Positions 10,760 through 23,600 of a stretch of DNA of 64,000 nucleotides are shown one piece after another. The stretch is from Rhizopus arrhizus (Eukaryota; Mucoromycota; Mucoromycetes; Mucorales; Rhizopodaceae). The first letter of the stretch is position 1, and each line of letters starts with the position of its first letter. Under the pieces are notes generated by a model. It saw nothing but the letters and a program-made list of their open reading frames with translations, did no database searches and was not told where the DNA came from. Position numbers and translations under genes: made by a program. Location: positions 868,001 to 932,000 of the forward strand of contig JAKZZE010000015.1 of the NCBI GenBank assembly GCA_024220505.1. Direction: 5' to 3'.

Positions 10760-13700
10760 ATATATCTATAGAATAATAGCAAATATAAACATTAATAGAT
10801 CTTATTTTATACATTTTTGTTCATTCTTGTCAGGAAGAAGTTGTGATCAAAGGTTCATAAATCAGATCAAGCTGGGTGCAACTAACATTGCTAGCCTACC
10901 CTTTTTGAAGTCCACACATAATAACATTACATTGAAATGGGCTATCCTTTTTCTGACCTCCTTTCCTTTTTTTTTTGTGAGAAAAGAGATCGAATACCAT
11001 ATCATGGTCTGTATCGCACCTGACAATAAAATAATAAAGTTCGAAACATAGTAATCCAAAATATCTTGTAATAGAGACTAAGTGAGGCATCAATTTGTTA
11101 TTTGTTATGTACGATATATGAAACTGATATAACGTCTTTTTCAGTGACAGAGGAAACTTTTCCTTCTTTTCAATATTCAAATTACTATCACTGCTGAATA
11201 TCTTCAAAGCACGTTAATTTTAAACGTGATGGAAGAAGGCCATAGACCATTGCATAGAGGCGAAGAAAAGGAGATATTTAACAGCAAATTAGAGCTAAAG
11301 ACATATAAAAGTAGTTGAGAATAATCGAGAGAAATACAAAATGTTGTCAATGCTACTGTTTTCACAAAAATAAAAATGGAGATTTCAATAGGACTCAAAA
11401 TTATATATGGGTTTATTTCATAATATACGTCCAGAGCTTATATACTTTTCACAGCGTAGATATTAATATATGTACTATGTGGATGCCTAAATCCTACATG
11501 CTATTATGCAGCTCTTTACATAATTTAATATAAGCACTTGCTCTTCATTCACCAATCTATTTTGGTAGATATATACATATTAGTAAATATATATCCCCAT
11601 ATACTCACACTAATAATCGTAATAACGCTTGATTGCTATACAATGGTTATCTATGGAGCACAATACCTTATAATAATATAAATGCTATAATTTTTTATTA
11701 GTAAAGCTGTAATCAATTGTCAAGTATTGTTCTCTCTATTAAACTGCCCATCCACTCCTATATTTACTTATCTTTACCTCGTTCTTGCTTAAAAACTATT
11801 GTAAGTCTCAATTGCAGTTCCCACCTTCACACCCTTAACGCTGCCCTCTCTTGTCCTCTTTTAGTTGTTTATCAAAGCTTCTTAGTGCCTGTCCGATGCT
11901 TTCTTTCTCTCTCCTCTGGCTTGGAGAAACAATTCATTACATAAATAGAGTATTATCTGTAAATCACAGCACATTTTAACCTTTGGAAAAAACATTCCAT
12001 ATTCAATGCCCTGATTCAGCTTAAGATACAGCAATGTATATATACAAAATATACATTTTGCTTAGCTTTCTTTTTTAATATCAGAGGTCAATGCGTATGC
12101 CATTATCATTGAAAAGTAGTAAAGTAATACTTAGCTTATTAGAAACAAGCGAACTTCTTCTAACAGTAAAACATTGTACCTGTTACTAGGAAAGCAAACT
12201 AGAATACTGGTCTATATTTATGGCTTTTTCAATTAAATATTTATTTGTTTAAAGTTTAAAGCTAATTATTTTATTTAACAGCTAATTATAAATATGTATA
12301 AATTCATAACCTAATTTTATATTTAAAGGGTAAATTTCAAGAGTTATACGTATACATTTAATAATTAATTTTAACTACATATGTTGTTATATGATTTTAG
12401 AAATAATATTTAATATGAAGTATTTTTTTGATGTTTGTTAATGTCGTTTACATTAAAAATAATTGCAGGTACATCAAAAGATAATGATTTAATAAAACTG
12501 AGTGATGGCCATTCAATTATAAGTTGCTGTGAAGGAGATTAGCCTATAGCACTTATAAAACAAGCATCTTCCCCAAAAGCGGGAAGAATGAATTTAGTAA
12601 AATAAGCAAAGCTAAGGACAGTGAGTAAATTTCTTATCAGACGAATATTAAAAAAAGAACTTCAACGCTTATCAAATCTTGTGATGGCTGAACCGGAGTC
12701 AACACCAACAGACAAAAAGATAAATGTCCAACACATCTCGCAAAGAGCTCCAACACAACTTAAAAGCTAGTCGGCGTGGCTCTCCCGTCCGATCATACCG
12801 GTACAAGTGCGTATACAGTGGTAAAGATGATCCAGCTCAAATAGGATTGAACATATGGTTGGCCAGCGAAGGATCCAAGGGTAACTGCACGATTTGAACA
12901 AAAATTTTTTGTTGATAGGAGGTTTAAAAGAAATGACAAAGGATCTTCAATTGTGCTAGACATTTGTAGCCCATTGTGCCTGTTGAGACATTCAATTGCG
13001 TGCATTTTTGTCAGCATCCGATTCGGATGGAGGGTAGAGGACCTGAGCTTGCCGCCAGGCGGCCATTCAAGGCACCATCTTATGCATTGGCTACGTTCTT
13101 TTTGGGATATTGGCAATCAAAGGATTGGATCAAGTAAGACTGTTAGTCGATATGAAGAAAGCAGTTTTGAATTTTTATGTTGTTTTTGATAATTCAGACC
13201 TTGTTGTAGAAATTGTTTCTTGATCGCCTTGAAAGCCTTGTTGCTGAGTTCTTCCACAGGAGGAGATATGCTATTCCAAAGCGAGGGTTTGGACAGTTTA
13301 TGCAATTGTTGATGTCTGTTGTGTTGTATGTGCAGCATAAAATTTGTTAGAAGAGCGTCTTCAGGTAGCGTAAAAGATCAAAAATAAATTAAACTTGGAG
13401 TATGTTTATTTGTTCTTTCATTGTTGGCGAGCGCGATAAGTGACGCGTAAATTTGGATGAGACTCATTTAGATCCACCATATATTCGTCGTAAGCATTCA
13501 TTCTGAACACCTTCGAGTGCTTTTATTTGGGAAGCAGTAAACTGATTGATTGCTAACTCATACTCTAGTCGAGCGCGAACTATTTGTGTATAAGCTGATT
13601 GACAAGGTTAAAAACGCAAATTGGAGAAAGTACTGTGTGCACATTAAATATTAATTTTCTACTCATTGAGATTTCACAATCCGCGTTATGAATTTCTTTA

Positions 13701-14178
13701 TGTGCAGTTTGGCACCGCGGGCACTATACTAACTCTTTAATCAAAAGCCAATAACTTTTACTAGAGTAAGCTTGAAATAAAAAGTTCCTCGATAGACTAT
13801 TTGATTTTCCTCAGATCTAGTTTCAAGCTTCATAATTCAAGAAATTACAATAATTATTTATAACAGGTTTGTTACCTTTGTTGTATTGCAAGGTTTGCTT
13901 CATGAAATACAAAAATATCCCTACAGTAACAGTTGGGTCTCAATTCATAATCCGGAGATTGAATACTTTATTCCAAAAGTTGCAGCTGCAATTAAAATAG
14001 AAGATAGCGGCTTTTTTTCCTATTATTAAATACCTGCACATGTCAACACCGTTGAGAAGCTCGAAAGAAGCGAATAGTCTTATGGGGACGTATATGCTCC
14101 AAGGATGGGTAAAATCAAAAGAATAGAATATACACAGAACATTCGGATTTTACTCAACGTTCGCTTTTACTTTAGGTT
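10760..14178. other. Gene-poor 3.4-kb region
   Basis: AT-rich, with no intact gene. The one recognisable item is the decayed retroelement ORF at 12793-13338 on the minus strand. A pyrimidine-rich 75-codon frame at 11717-11944 matches nothing I recognise. Sequence at 12240-12500 is extremely AT-rich. Confidence 0.5.
12793..13338 (-). pseudogene. Decayed retroelement ORF, C-terminal region (copy A)
   Basis: One minus-strand frame runs from 13338 to 12793 with a single in-frame TGA at 13119-13117. Near its end it carries a His/Cys-rich segment with spacing like the zinc-binding C terminus of fungal non-LTR reverse-transcriptase proteins (QCIRW..., LTKMHAIECLNRHNGLQM). The same segment order appears in a second decayed copy at 19210-19560, also on the minus strand, with shared blocks F-K...F-L-Q-x-x-L-N, an SxC...W block and LTKx5CLx2HxxLQMS. 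The mobile-element origin is inferred from the zinc motif and the repetition; the element family is not certain. Confidence 0.55.
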
Positions 14179-14905
14179 ATGACAGACCAGATCTGTTCAA
14201 TCAAAAATTGCTCATTTCCCTTGATGAGATCCAAAGATGGATCTATTTCTTTTTGTGCATATCATGATCCTCTTCCTAATAACGCTTCAGGTCCAAAAAA
14301 TCCAGTTCTAGAACCATCAAAAAATCCCGAGCCAGTAATAGAAGCAGATGAACTCGCTGTTCGACGTCAAAGAAGAGAACAATCTTCAAGAGCTTCTCAA
14401 TTAATTGGACAAAAGATGCTGCAGAAATGGGCTCTCTTGAATGAAAACTGTCCAAACAGTACATGTTATGCGGTAAATGTTTTTCTTTTTAATCCATCTT
14501 TTCTAATGGATGTTTTTATAGATACCCCTCGTTCGTCATCCTGAAACAAAGCAAATGTATTGTGTTATTTGTGAAAATATCATCTTGACAGACAAAGAAA
14601 AAGAAGCACAGCCCCAAAAGGACAGACAAGAAAAGCCAATTGTTACGGAAACAAAAAGACCACAGGAACAGCAGATGGAAACCAACGTAGAAAAAAAAGT
14701 TGCGAAAAGGACAATCCATTCAACCGATGTCTTCTCTTCACAAACCATTTTATCCACGCTTTCGACAAAAATGAATAATTTAAACGATAGATTAAAGGAA
14801 AGTGAGGACCCAAGTGAGCTTAATCGACTCTTTAAATCCATAAAATCATGTGCAGAAGCCATCAGGGCATGTGTTGAAGCCGGAAGAGTGTATGACAAAG
14901 CATAG
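14179..14905 (+). CDS. ZNRD2/SSSCA1 (autoantigen p27)-like zinc-binding protein
   Basis: Two exons, 14179-14472 and 14522-14905, give 225 residues. The family core falls at about 65-115: SSRASQLIGQKMLQKWALL, then a Cys pair (NCPNSTC), then PLVRHPETKQMYCVIC with the second Cys pair, which matches the p27 autoantigen fold of human ZNRD2. The exon junction lies inside this zinc ribbon and only the spliced form is intact. An N-terminal CSIKNC...CAYH cluster (residues 6-29) may bind a second metal ion. The C-terminal third is helical, with a predicted coiled-coil-like stretch. The function in fungi is unclear; in animals the protein is linked to mitosis/telomere biology. The stop is only 83 bases before the next gene's ATG. 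Confidence 0.85.
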
Positions 14906-14988
14906 GGTAACACAAGACACGGATAAAATAAAAATTGATTCATCTCCCCCCTTTTTATATTTTTATTTTTTCCTCCTTCCCCTTGTCA

Positions 14989-16554
14989 ATGATGCAACAC
15001 ATTCTAAAAGCCAGTCGCTCATCCTTTCGTCGTTCAGTATGTTTTTCTTGTTATTGTAGACAAACGAAAGGAGTTCAGCAACGATCGTTTCATCCCAGTC
15101 GACGGGCACAAGTTCCCTTGGTTCCTTTCCCTGCATTCCTAATGGGAGCCTTCAAAACTGGCAAGTTGGTCAGTATCATTTCTCTATCCTCAAAGACTTC
15201 ATTGACCCTACTACCGCATACATTTGGTAGAGGAGGAAGTAAATTGCAGATTTTAGCCAAGATATTAGCAGGAATCCCTCTCTTTGGAATGACTCTATTG
15301 TTTGCTGTAGGGTTAGATCAAGCACCCAATACGTCTCGATTAAGATTAATTTATCTAAGTGAAGAAGAAGAAGACGATGTAGTCAAGGATGAGATCAGTA
15401 CTCTGCTAGAATCACACAGAGGACTTGTTGCATCGAGAGAGAGTGAGCTAGTACAATGGCTGCAGATCATCGTAGATAATTTGGCTACAGTGGCCGCAGA
15501 TGATATCCGTGAGCCAGTAAGACGATATACTCATGAAAAGACATTATCAATAGAAGACAAAGATGATGACAGGCTTTTAGTTAATCCTTCGAATGATGTA
15601 GAAACAATAGTAAATAACGTGGAAGATCTTAGGACAAGCATTACAAAGCGAAACTTTGAGATTGATGTCATATGTGATTCGACTACAGTCAATGCAATGT
15701 GTGTTGGTTCTCATATCGTTGTTTATGATATGCTAGTACATGTTATGGAATATGATGCAACACGAATGGCTGTTATCTTATCTCATGAAATAGCACATTC
15801 AATACAAAGACATTTTGTTGAGCAACATGGCTTTGCGGCATTGATGCTTATGCTTGGAGATATCACAAGAGGTGTATTCTGGATGGTAACCGAATCACTT
15901 GGACCGTAATGTATTAATCAAATAAGAATATATGAGTCATTAAATATTATTGATACTAGATATGTAAATCAAAAAATCAACGACTACATTTCAACATTCA
16001 TCACATTAGAAACTCAAACAACGTACAATAGATTATTAGAAAAAGAGGTAACACGTTTGTCAGATGTATGTATCTTACCTATTCATACTTGTTTCTGTAT
16101 CTAGGCTGATCTTGTTGGATTGAAGCTATTAGCAAAAGCAGGATATGATCCTAGAGTGGCTGTAGAAGTTTGGCAAAAAATGGCAGAACTAGAAGCTTAT
16201 GTGGTTAAAAAGGAAGTACGACCAGCTAATAACAATAGTAATCAGAACAGCAATCAATCATTGGACACATATGACGATTTACAAGTCACCGTTCTTGAAT
16301 TCTTGTCAACCTTAATTAACAATTGGTTTGGATCAAGTCATCCACCAAGTGAAGAAAGGCTGCAATATATGGTTGAGAATATGGATGAAGCTATTCTAAT
16401 CTATGAAGAATCTATCAGATTGAATGGTTATCCAAAAAATTTTGTTCAAGAACAGCAGGAGCTATTGAAACAAAAAGGAGAAAACGGGCATAATCTTCTT
16501 TCAAGCATAAAAAATTGGTTTGTCTCTGTCTATCATAGAATGGATACTACATAA
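14989..16554 (+). CDS. OMA1: Oma1-type mitochondrial inner-membrane metallopeptidase (M48 family)
   Basis: Three exons, 14989-15905, 15960-16047 and 16105-16554, give 484 residues. The N terminus (MMQHILKASRSSFRRS) is basic and hydroxylated like a mitochondrial presequence. A hydrophobic segment follows at about 84-107. The zinc motif HEIAH lies at 266-270, and the third ligand Glu falls in the EADLVGLKLLAKAGYDP block, formed across the exon 2-3 junction. Oma1 is the stress-activated protease of the inner membrane that backs up AAA proteases and processes dynamin-like or Cox proteins. An acidic, low-complexity insert near 115-220 is longer than I expect for yeast Oma1. The start is the first of two adjacent in-frame ATGs. 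It is tandem with the ZNRD2-like gene and convergent with CBC2. Confidence 0.9.
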
Positions 16555-16660
16555 TTTAATACCAAATAAACATCATCTTTCATTTTCATAACACCCTCCC
16601 TCAAAAAATACAACTCTTATATCCGCTTTTATTTATTGTGCAAGTGTAAAAAGTTGATTT

Positions 16661-17497
16661 TTATTCTTCATCTTCATCATCATTTTCTCTGAAACGAGGA
16701 TTCTATCAAAAAAAAAAAAAGAAAGGTTAATACTTAAAATATGAGTATTTTATAAACATACGTGTTCTTTATGACGCTTGCGTGATTCTTGTTCACTGTC
16801 ATCATCCATTTCTTTGCGTTTACTGCTGCTACCTTGCATATTTGAACCTCTGCTTACATATTCATCAGCACCCTTTGGAATTTCCTTGATAGCCTCGTAG
16901 TTCTCCTTTATGTCCTTTTCACGATTACGTTCAAGCTCCATTCTCATACGATGACCCCAGCCACCACGACCAGCGTCATATTCTGTACGATATTCATCAC
17001 GCACTTGTCCGCCACTCTTGCCACGTCCGAATTGTCTTCCTTCCTTAAATCCAGGATCCAGGTCGCAACGAATAATTCTTTCGTCTAATTTTGTTCCATT
17101 GACATACTTCATACAATCAAGCGCGTCACTCCTGTGATAATATCTATAATTTTTTTGTTTAGTAAAAATGGGTAGATTGGGTCTATAACTCATTTTACTC
17201 CACAAAACAGAATCCACAAGGTGTTTTTTGGTTTCGATCAAGTCCCATGATAATACGTTTAATTTCCCCACACTTGCTAAAAAGCTCGTATATTTGTTCT
17301 TCTGTTGTAAAGAATGACAGGTTGCCAACATAAAGTGTTGCTGTTGTAGAAAGGTCATCTGTAAGTTGATTAGAAGATCCCTTTATATTCAATACAATGG
17401 TTAATTATTTATCAATGCAACAATAATTAATAAATACCTGATACAATTGATCGCGGTAACTGGAAGGAGCTGCCAAAGAGTTGATGATTGTAGTCAT
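16661..17497 (-). CDS. CBC2: Nuclear cap-binding complex small subunit (CBP20)
   Basis: Four exons on the minus strand, 17497-17438, 17380-17199, 17143-16762 and 16702-16661, give 221 residues. The single RRM ([20 protein letters not shown], then CGFCFVEYY) and the C-terminal cap-clamp region ([18 protein letters not shown]) are nearly diagnostic of CBP20. This protein binds the m7G cap between conserved Tyr residues together with CBP80. Exon 1 supplies the N-terminal SSYRDQLY with the cap-stacking Tyr residues. The last exon is only 13 codons plus stop (acidic tail) after a very A/T-rich intron. The gene is convergent with OMA1, about 106 bases apart. Confidence 0.95.
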
Positions 17498-18220
17498 GTA
17501 TACAATTTACAAAAAAAAAAAAGGAAAAGAAAAAATTATGCTCGTTGTTCAGTCACTACCAAAAACATCGGAAAAAAAAATTGCGCAAGTAGCTCCACTG
17601 CGAGCAAAATAGGTTACAAACAAAGCACAAAAATACTAATAAAAAACATTGATTGCCCTGAAATCCTTTACTCTCACTTAATTAACACGCTTTTTTTTTT
17701 TATTTCTGTTGATCACATAAAAGCAGGAAAGATGAGTCGTACTATGCAATTGGGTAAAAACACAAATTTAGAAATAATGATCAAGTAATCACGGCATATA
17801 TAGTTTTTTTGACTTGTAAAAAATACCCAATGTCTATAAAGTAGCATTGGTTTTCCTACAGACCAACCCTAAATAACAAGTACAAGAATCAAATAGTTAT
17901 CTTTAAACATAATTACAGAAAGCTTCAAATACCTCAATTGCTTCATTTCATAAAGTGCATCTTGAACATTTTGAAATAAAGAAATAAAAATGCTCCTAAA
18001 AATCTTTTTTTCTTTCAATTGTAATGATGTGTTCTAGCGCTAGACAAAAAAGAAACATTTTAGATTTTGAAGTTAACCAAAGAACTTAAAAGTTTATTTC
18101 TTCAAAGGAAACTTGAATTAAAGAGGTTTGTTATAGTCGTGATTTGAACCACCATTCATACTTTATTTATATAAACACAGAATTGAATCAAGTCTACAGT
18201 TGGCTACTTTTATTTAAAGT
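17498..18220. other. Intergenic region between CBC2 and the acetyltransferase gene
   Basis: AT-rich. It holds the divergent upstream region of CBC2 and the 3' flank of the acetyltransferase gene. A 113-codon plus-strand frame at 17447-17788 is Lys/Asn-rich, overlaps CBC2 exon 1 and looks like chance. Nothing else is seen. Confidence 0.55.
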
Positions 18221-18781
18221 TTAAGTAGGAACAATGGTCTTAACAACTTTAGCTGGACTTCCGATAGCAAGACTATAATCTGGAATATCCTTTGTGACAA
18301 CAGATCCAGCACCAATTGTGACACCATTCCCAATCGTCACACCAGGACAGATCACAACACACCCACCAATCCAACAGTCATCACCAATCTTAATCTCCTT
18401 ACCAAACTCTAAGCCCTTTCTTCGCTCGGTCGGATCCAGTGGATGATTGACAGTATAGAGATGAACATTAGGGCCGAAAAAGGTATTGTTTCCGATCGTG
18501 ATTCTGGCAATGTCCAGAAAGCAGCAGTCGTAGTTGATCTCGACATGATCACCTAAAAAAATTTGATAGCCGTAATCGCATCGAAATGTGGGGTTCACAA
18601 ATGATCCCTCACCAAAGGAACCAAAGATCTTGTGAGCCAATGCGAGACGTTCATTGTCATCAGTGGATGAATTGAATTGTGCAAGTTGAAGCGTGTTCTT
18701 GCGTCTGTCTTGTACAAGTTCTTCATCGCGGGCATTATAGATCTCCCCAGCAATCATTTTTTGTTTTTCAGTTAAAACCAT
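18221..18781 (-). CDS. Maltose/galactoside O-acetyltransferase-like hexapeptide enzyme
   Basis: An intronless 186-residue protein, which is the full length for the bacterial Maa/LacA/NodL family. The N-terminal maltose-acetyltransferase cap is at 1-60 (KMIAGEIYNARDEEL). It is followed by left-handed beta-helix hexapeptide repeats (IGNNTFFGPNV, IGDDCWIGGCVVICPGV, IGNGVTIGAGSVV). The catalytic-type His sits in LYTVNHPLDP, and the C terminus is the usual AIGSPAKVVK. It should transfer an acetyl group from acetyl-CoA to a sugar or similar hydroxyl; the acceptor is unknown. It has no introns, unlike most neighbours, and its codon use looks a little less AT-rich. That is compatible with old bacterial acquisition, although such genes are common in fungi. 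Confidence 0.92.
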   Translation of the reverse strand: MVLTEKQKMIAGEIYNARDEELVQDRRKNTLQLAQFNSSTDDNERLALAHKIFGSFGEGSFVNPTFRCDYGYQIFLGDHVEINYDCCFLDIARITIGNNTFFGPNVHLYTVNHPLDPTERRKGLEFGKEIKIGDDCWIGGCVVICPGVTIGNGVTIGAGSVVTKDIPDYSLAIGSPAKVVKTIVPT

Positions 18782-19209
18782 TTTAAAGTTTATCGAGTTT
18801 GTACAAAGTAAAGAGGAACAAAAAAAAAATGTCTGTGTCTATTTATATTCCCTGGCGGTTTAACAAAATAGAATCGAATAGTTATTTTTACAGAATAATG
18901 TTTCGAGTGGCATGAGCCAATGGGAAAATTTATTTTAATTTTAAAAGACCGCTGAAAGTCAATTTAGGACCATGCATAAAAATGAAAGGAAAGAGAAGAG
19001 AGAGTAAGAAAGGAACAGAGTAAATAAACACTAGTGAGGATTTTGAGTTAGCCGATTTGAGAGGCTTTTCTCTAGTTATAGAGGATGTGATGGCAGTTCA
19101 TCGTTATGAAAAAAGCAGTCGAGTTCAGGAAGGGTATGGTAGATATTAGACTATCAAATAAACCAAGAAGGCGCGTTTTGAAAGGAACGTGGTTTGTGTT
19201 TAGGTAGAA

Positions 19210-19560
19210 TATTCAAGAGAAAGGACAGGAATTATTAATTACCTTTGACATCTGTAGACATCGATGCATTTCAAGACAATAAAGGACATAACTCTTGGTA
19301 AGCAATTGCTCAAAAAGGTTAGCAAAAGGCTTTGACCAATCAGGGCGCCATTGGACCACATCGACTTTATTCCGCCTGAGGTATCGATAACCAAGGAATT
19401 GAATCTAAGAAGAGGGTTGAACAATAAAGTAAAGGAGTATGTAATTTTTCTCTGTTTGTCGTTTGTTCAAACTATCTTGTAAGAATTCCAAACGCATTTT
19501 CTTGAAAAGCATCTCGACAAGGGATTCAGTAGCCAGCAAGCATTATTTTCATAGAGCTGT
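19210..19560 (-). pseudogene. Decayed retroelement ORF, C-terminal region (copy B)
   Basis: Reading the minus strand in several frames recovers blocks in the same order as copy A at 12793-13338. They are ESLVEMLFKKMRLEFLQDSL followed by NKRQ, then LSIPQAE and a Cys, a Trp-rich RPDWSKPF block, and finally LLTKSYVLYCLEMHRCLQMS. At least two frameshifts and several stops interrupt it, so it is more decayed than copy A. The shared order across about 100 residues makes common descent convincing; assignment to a non-LTR element is inference. Confidence 0.5.
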
Positions 19561-19889
19561 CCTACAGAGTTTACACCACTATGATTGACTGTTTGACTGT
19601 TTAAGGAGTGGAAGGAGTTTATACGGTAATGAACAGAGTAAGAAGACGGATAGCTAGGAACAAATCAAAACCTTTGGGATTGATGTTAACAATAGAAAGC
19701 TGGCTGAAGGTCGCTACCATTTTGTTAATGTTAGCAGTGACAAAGTCAAGGGTACTAATGTATCCACTGAATTTGAAGGGGATAACAAGGTATGTGAAGA
19801 GGAATATGTTCTCTATGTAATTGGTAACGAACTTGGTGGTCAGCAGTGTTATCAATGACAACACCTTTGCTGGATTTTAGTGAGATCTA

Positions 19890-19891
<2 letters not shown>

Positions 19892-19942
<51 letters not shown>
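19892..19942. repeat. Poly(T) homopolymer, 51 bases
   Basis: An uninterrupted T run followed by AATTTTTT. If it is the tail of a minus-strand insertion, the body would lie to its right, but no recognisable element or duplication is seen there. Confidence 0.85.
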
Positions 19943-19947
<5 letters not shown>

Positions 19948-20630
19948 TTTGTAAAGGATCAGCCATCTTGTATTTATTAGCCATGAGAATCACGTTATCA
20001 GCATACAATAAGAAATTTATTTACTTATAGGGCCTGCTGAACCAAGTTAAGGCAGCCATCTAACGATCGTCAATGTGGTGGTCATAGTAATTGATTAACA
20101 TATGTAGAACACGAGAAAAGTGAAAGTAAGAATCCTTGGAGCACACTAGTGGTTGACATAAGTGATATGAAGTGGTATTGTTCTAAATACGGGTATTTGA
20201 ACTTTATTCTATGATGCGCACTCTTTATTGTTAAAAGGCTTTCGTTGATACACTTGCGGTTCACTTGTGCTGCGTCTGCCTCAATCAAGTGATGGCAAAA
20301 TGTATCGTTATTGTCTTTCTTCTGAGCTTTTCTCGTAGTTTAATTTTTGGTACCTTATTTTATTTTTTACTGCAGCAAGCTTTATTTTGTTATTTTATAG
20401 ACCGTAAGTATAGTCAAGCAAGGTGTTTTTTCCTTCTTGGTGTTGTTTCTATTATAGTTTAATGGTATAATGATATCAAGTTTATTGAACAAAAGAAAAA
20501 TAATTAAGAACTAGGTATTACAAAACAATATAAGTTTTATTATGAGCATGTAAATCCATTTTATATCTGTAGAAAATTACTTTTATTAAGTTATTGCTGA
20601 AAAGGGAATAGGTGAAGAATGGATATTGTC

Positions 20631-23600
20631 TTATTTAGAGGCTTCTTCTATTTGTTGTGCTAATGAAATTAACCGACGAAGACGCTTCAGGTTCAACTAT
20701 TGATAAACAAAGGTTAGTATGATAAACAAGTTGAGCATTTGATATATTTACCCATTGCGGCAAGTAAGTTTCGGGCTTTGTGTATCTTGGTAGAGGGACC
20801 TCATATGGGTTCGAAGTATCTTCGATAGAGACAGAATCTAGCAATAGTACGTCACTCGCATCGCCACTGACTACATGCTCGGCAACAGCCTTAAGTATCT
20901 CTGGCTTAACAGGATTCTCATAATCAGCAATATGATACTGTGAGATAAGTTTTTGTACTTGTGTAGGTGATAATATCCAGCAAACATCATAAATATTTTC
21001 GATGTCTTCGACAGTTCCCTTCTTGAATTGAAGAAGCTTTGTTGTTTGCATTAAATGCTCCAATTGAAGAGCTCCTTCAGGAATATCATGGCTCTTGCAC
21101 CATTCTTCAAGTCGTGTAATATTGTATTGAATTTGCATAGCTAGTGTACAAGAAAAATTGTTTAGCAAAGTATAGTGCAAACACAATATAGTTTTTACCT
21201 CGCTTCCATGAACAAAAGTTTTTTCTCATCAGCAAATTATTAAAGGCTGTTACACCAATTAATTTCAATAATTCTGTTAATACTTGAGTTGCTACTGATT
21301 GCTCAATGTAGTAACATTTCATGGAACGATGCACCTTGTTTAAGAAGTTCAACAAGTCATCCATTGAATAATTTTGATGAGAAGAACCAATCAAGATCTT
21401 ATTGAAGAATCTACCACCGGAATCATTGGTAACAAAACCAGGCAATGATTGTCCCTCAACGACGGCTGTGATAACCATTTTGCTAAGGTGTTTCTTGATT
21501 TCTTTCATCCAAGCATGATAGATGTTATCTTCTAAACACTGCAATTCAAATTTGATGTTATCCACCAATTTATTAAATTCGCTTCCACTGATCGTTTTGC
21601 GCTTGTCTTGGTAAAATTCTGGGCTAAGTTCTTGCTGAAGAATAATAATAAGCGATAATAGTTCATGAACGTTAGTAAGCCAAAATGTACAAGGAACAAC
21701 CGCATCTTCATCTGTGAAGCTCTATTTAATTTGTTAGTATAGCATTCTATATTGCTTGATGTTCTTTATACATACTAAAAATTGCTTTTGAATAGAGTCC
21801 ATAGCACTAAATAATAGCCTTTCAGACTCTTGTACATAGCCCATTTCCCACATTTCTCTAACGCAAATAGCAATTGTGTGTGCTGGGAACAATATCTCTC
21901 TTTTAGATGGTGGATTTTGTAAAATGGGTAAAGGCATCTTGACTGATCTGATGAGACCCTGAAGGATTTCTTCTTGCAGAGGATCTTCATCTTTTATTAA
22001 GGCACGAATGGCTTCTTCTGGATTTTCGTCTGGTGATCCAGCGAGTCCTCCATGTTTAGTGCCCATTAAGTTATCAACTTGATCAATCGATACTGCACGA
22101 GGGTTACTATCAGCAAGACGAATGTTATCTAACGAGTTCTTCAATCGATTGCTGGTCATATCAGCTGTGCTATTTCTGCGTGGTTTCTTTACTGAAGCAG
22201 GTGGAGGGCCATTGGTGGTGGTTTCGGTCACTGGAGCAGAGACATCAGGTTTAGAGTTGTTACTGGGAGTATCTGTGTAAGCATTTCCAGGTGATCTGCT
22301 TCGGTGGTATGGTGTAGGTTCGAGATCTAACCTATGAGAACCTGGCGAGACACTACGCATACGAGGGCCAGGAGATACAGCACGCAATGTATTGGGGTTT
22401 CCTTGTACACGTGATGTGTTAAGCGCTTGAGATAATTGAGCTTTCAAAGCAGCTAACTGACTGCGAAGATCAGCTACTTCTGCTTCATCAGTCGCATTCT
22501 TTGCTCGTTCGTCGGACTCTTCCAATAGCTTACGTAATTTGATATTCTCTGCTTTCTCTGTTTCTAGTTGACCTTTGAGCGTGCTTATTTCGCGATCTTG
22601 GCTCTTAACTTTCTCTATCGTTTGACGATGTTCATGTTGTAGCGAATTAAATTCAGCTTGTAATGTATCGTGAGTCGCTTGGGGAACAGTCGGATTTTGA
22701 AGCTCTTCTTCCAGATTTTTAGCTTTTCGCTCCATTTTTTCATATTTTTCTGTCCATGTCTTGATATGCGTTTCAAGTTGAACTGCACGATCGTTGACTA
22801 CTTTGTTTTCATGTTGTACATTTCTAAGCGTCTGTGTTAATTCAACCACCTTATTTTCAAGTGTATAGGAGACCTCCTTGAAATGATTGACGGACCTAGC
22901 TTCAGCACGAAGACCCATTAGCTGTTTAAGTGCAATATTGCGACGAATAATTGACTGGACGTTGATGATGAATTCTCTTTTGGCTTTATACTTCTTTCTA
23001 GCAGACCATCCTCGAATAAGTTTTTGAATTTGAGTTGCAGCATGGTTTTCTTGGATAAAATGGAAATTGCGTTTTGCCAATTTAGCTTTGCACACTGTTT
23101 GAAGCTTGAGGATAAATGCCTTTTTTGATAGATATTCATTTCGGATAACATGTCTTTTCCAGTTCTTTTGGATCACAATGGCTGCTTTCTCTTCTCTGAG
23201 CCTTTGCATATTGGCCAGCGCCGCCTTTTTACGAGCAATACATTGAACTCGAATTGCCATTTCTCTTATACGTACATAGCGAATACGATAAACGAAACGC
23301 TTCATATGTTTTTGTAAGGTAATAGCACATTCGTTGAAGCGATCTGATCTTAGTTTTTCTAAATAGGCCAACTGTCCAGCACGGAAAAAGATCTTAGTGG
23401 TTCCTACTTGATATTTGTCTTCATCATTAATAGATGCCTCCAAAATAACTGAACACAATTGTCTAATATCTGGCTTGTCTGCTTTGGTGTCCCAATGTTT
23501 AGAGGAAACTAGGGCATAGTAGCGATCTGCAAACTCCTCGAATGTCCAGCGAGAGGGATAGCCAGCACAACTGATACGAATAGTTTCTAGTACACCACAA

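Larger units (their letters stand above)
18782..20630. other. Gene-poor region with retroelement relic and poly(T)
   Basis: No intact gene. It contains retroelement copy B (19210-19560) and a 51-base T run (19892-19942). The small open frames at 19608-19864 on both strands and at 20082-20462 look like chance. Confidence 0.5.

Noticed and set aside
14536..14943. 135-codon minus-strand frame
   Set aside because: Antisense to the second exon of the ZNRD2-like gene; no family signal and the plus-strand model is well supported.
17447..17788. 113-codon plus-strand frame as a gene
   Set aside because: Overlaps CBC2 exon 1 antisense, Lys/Asn-rich low complexity, no homology signal.
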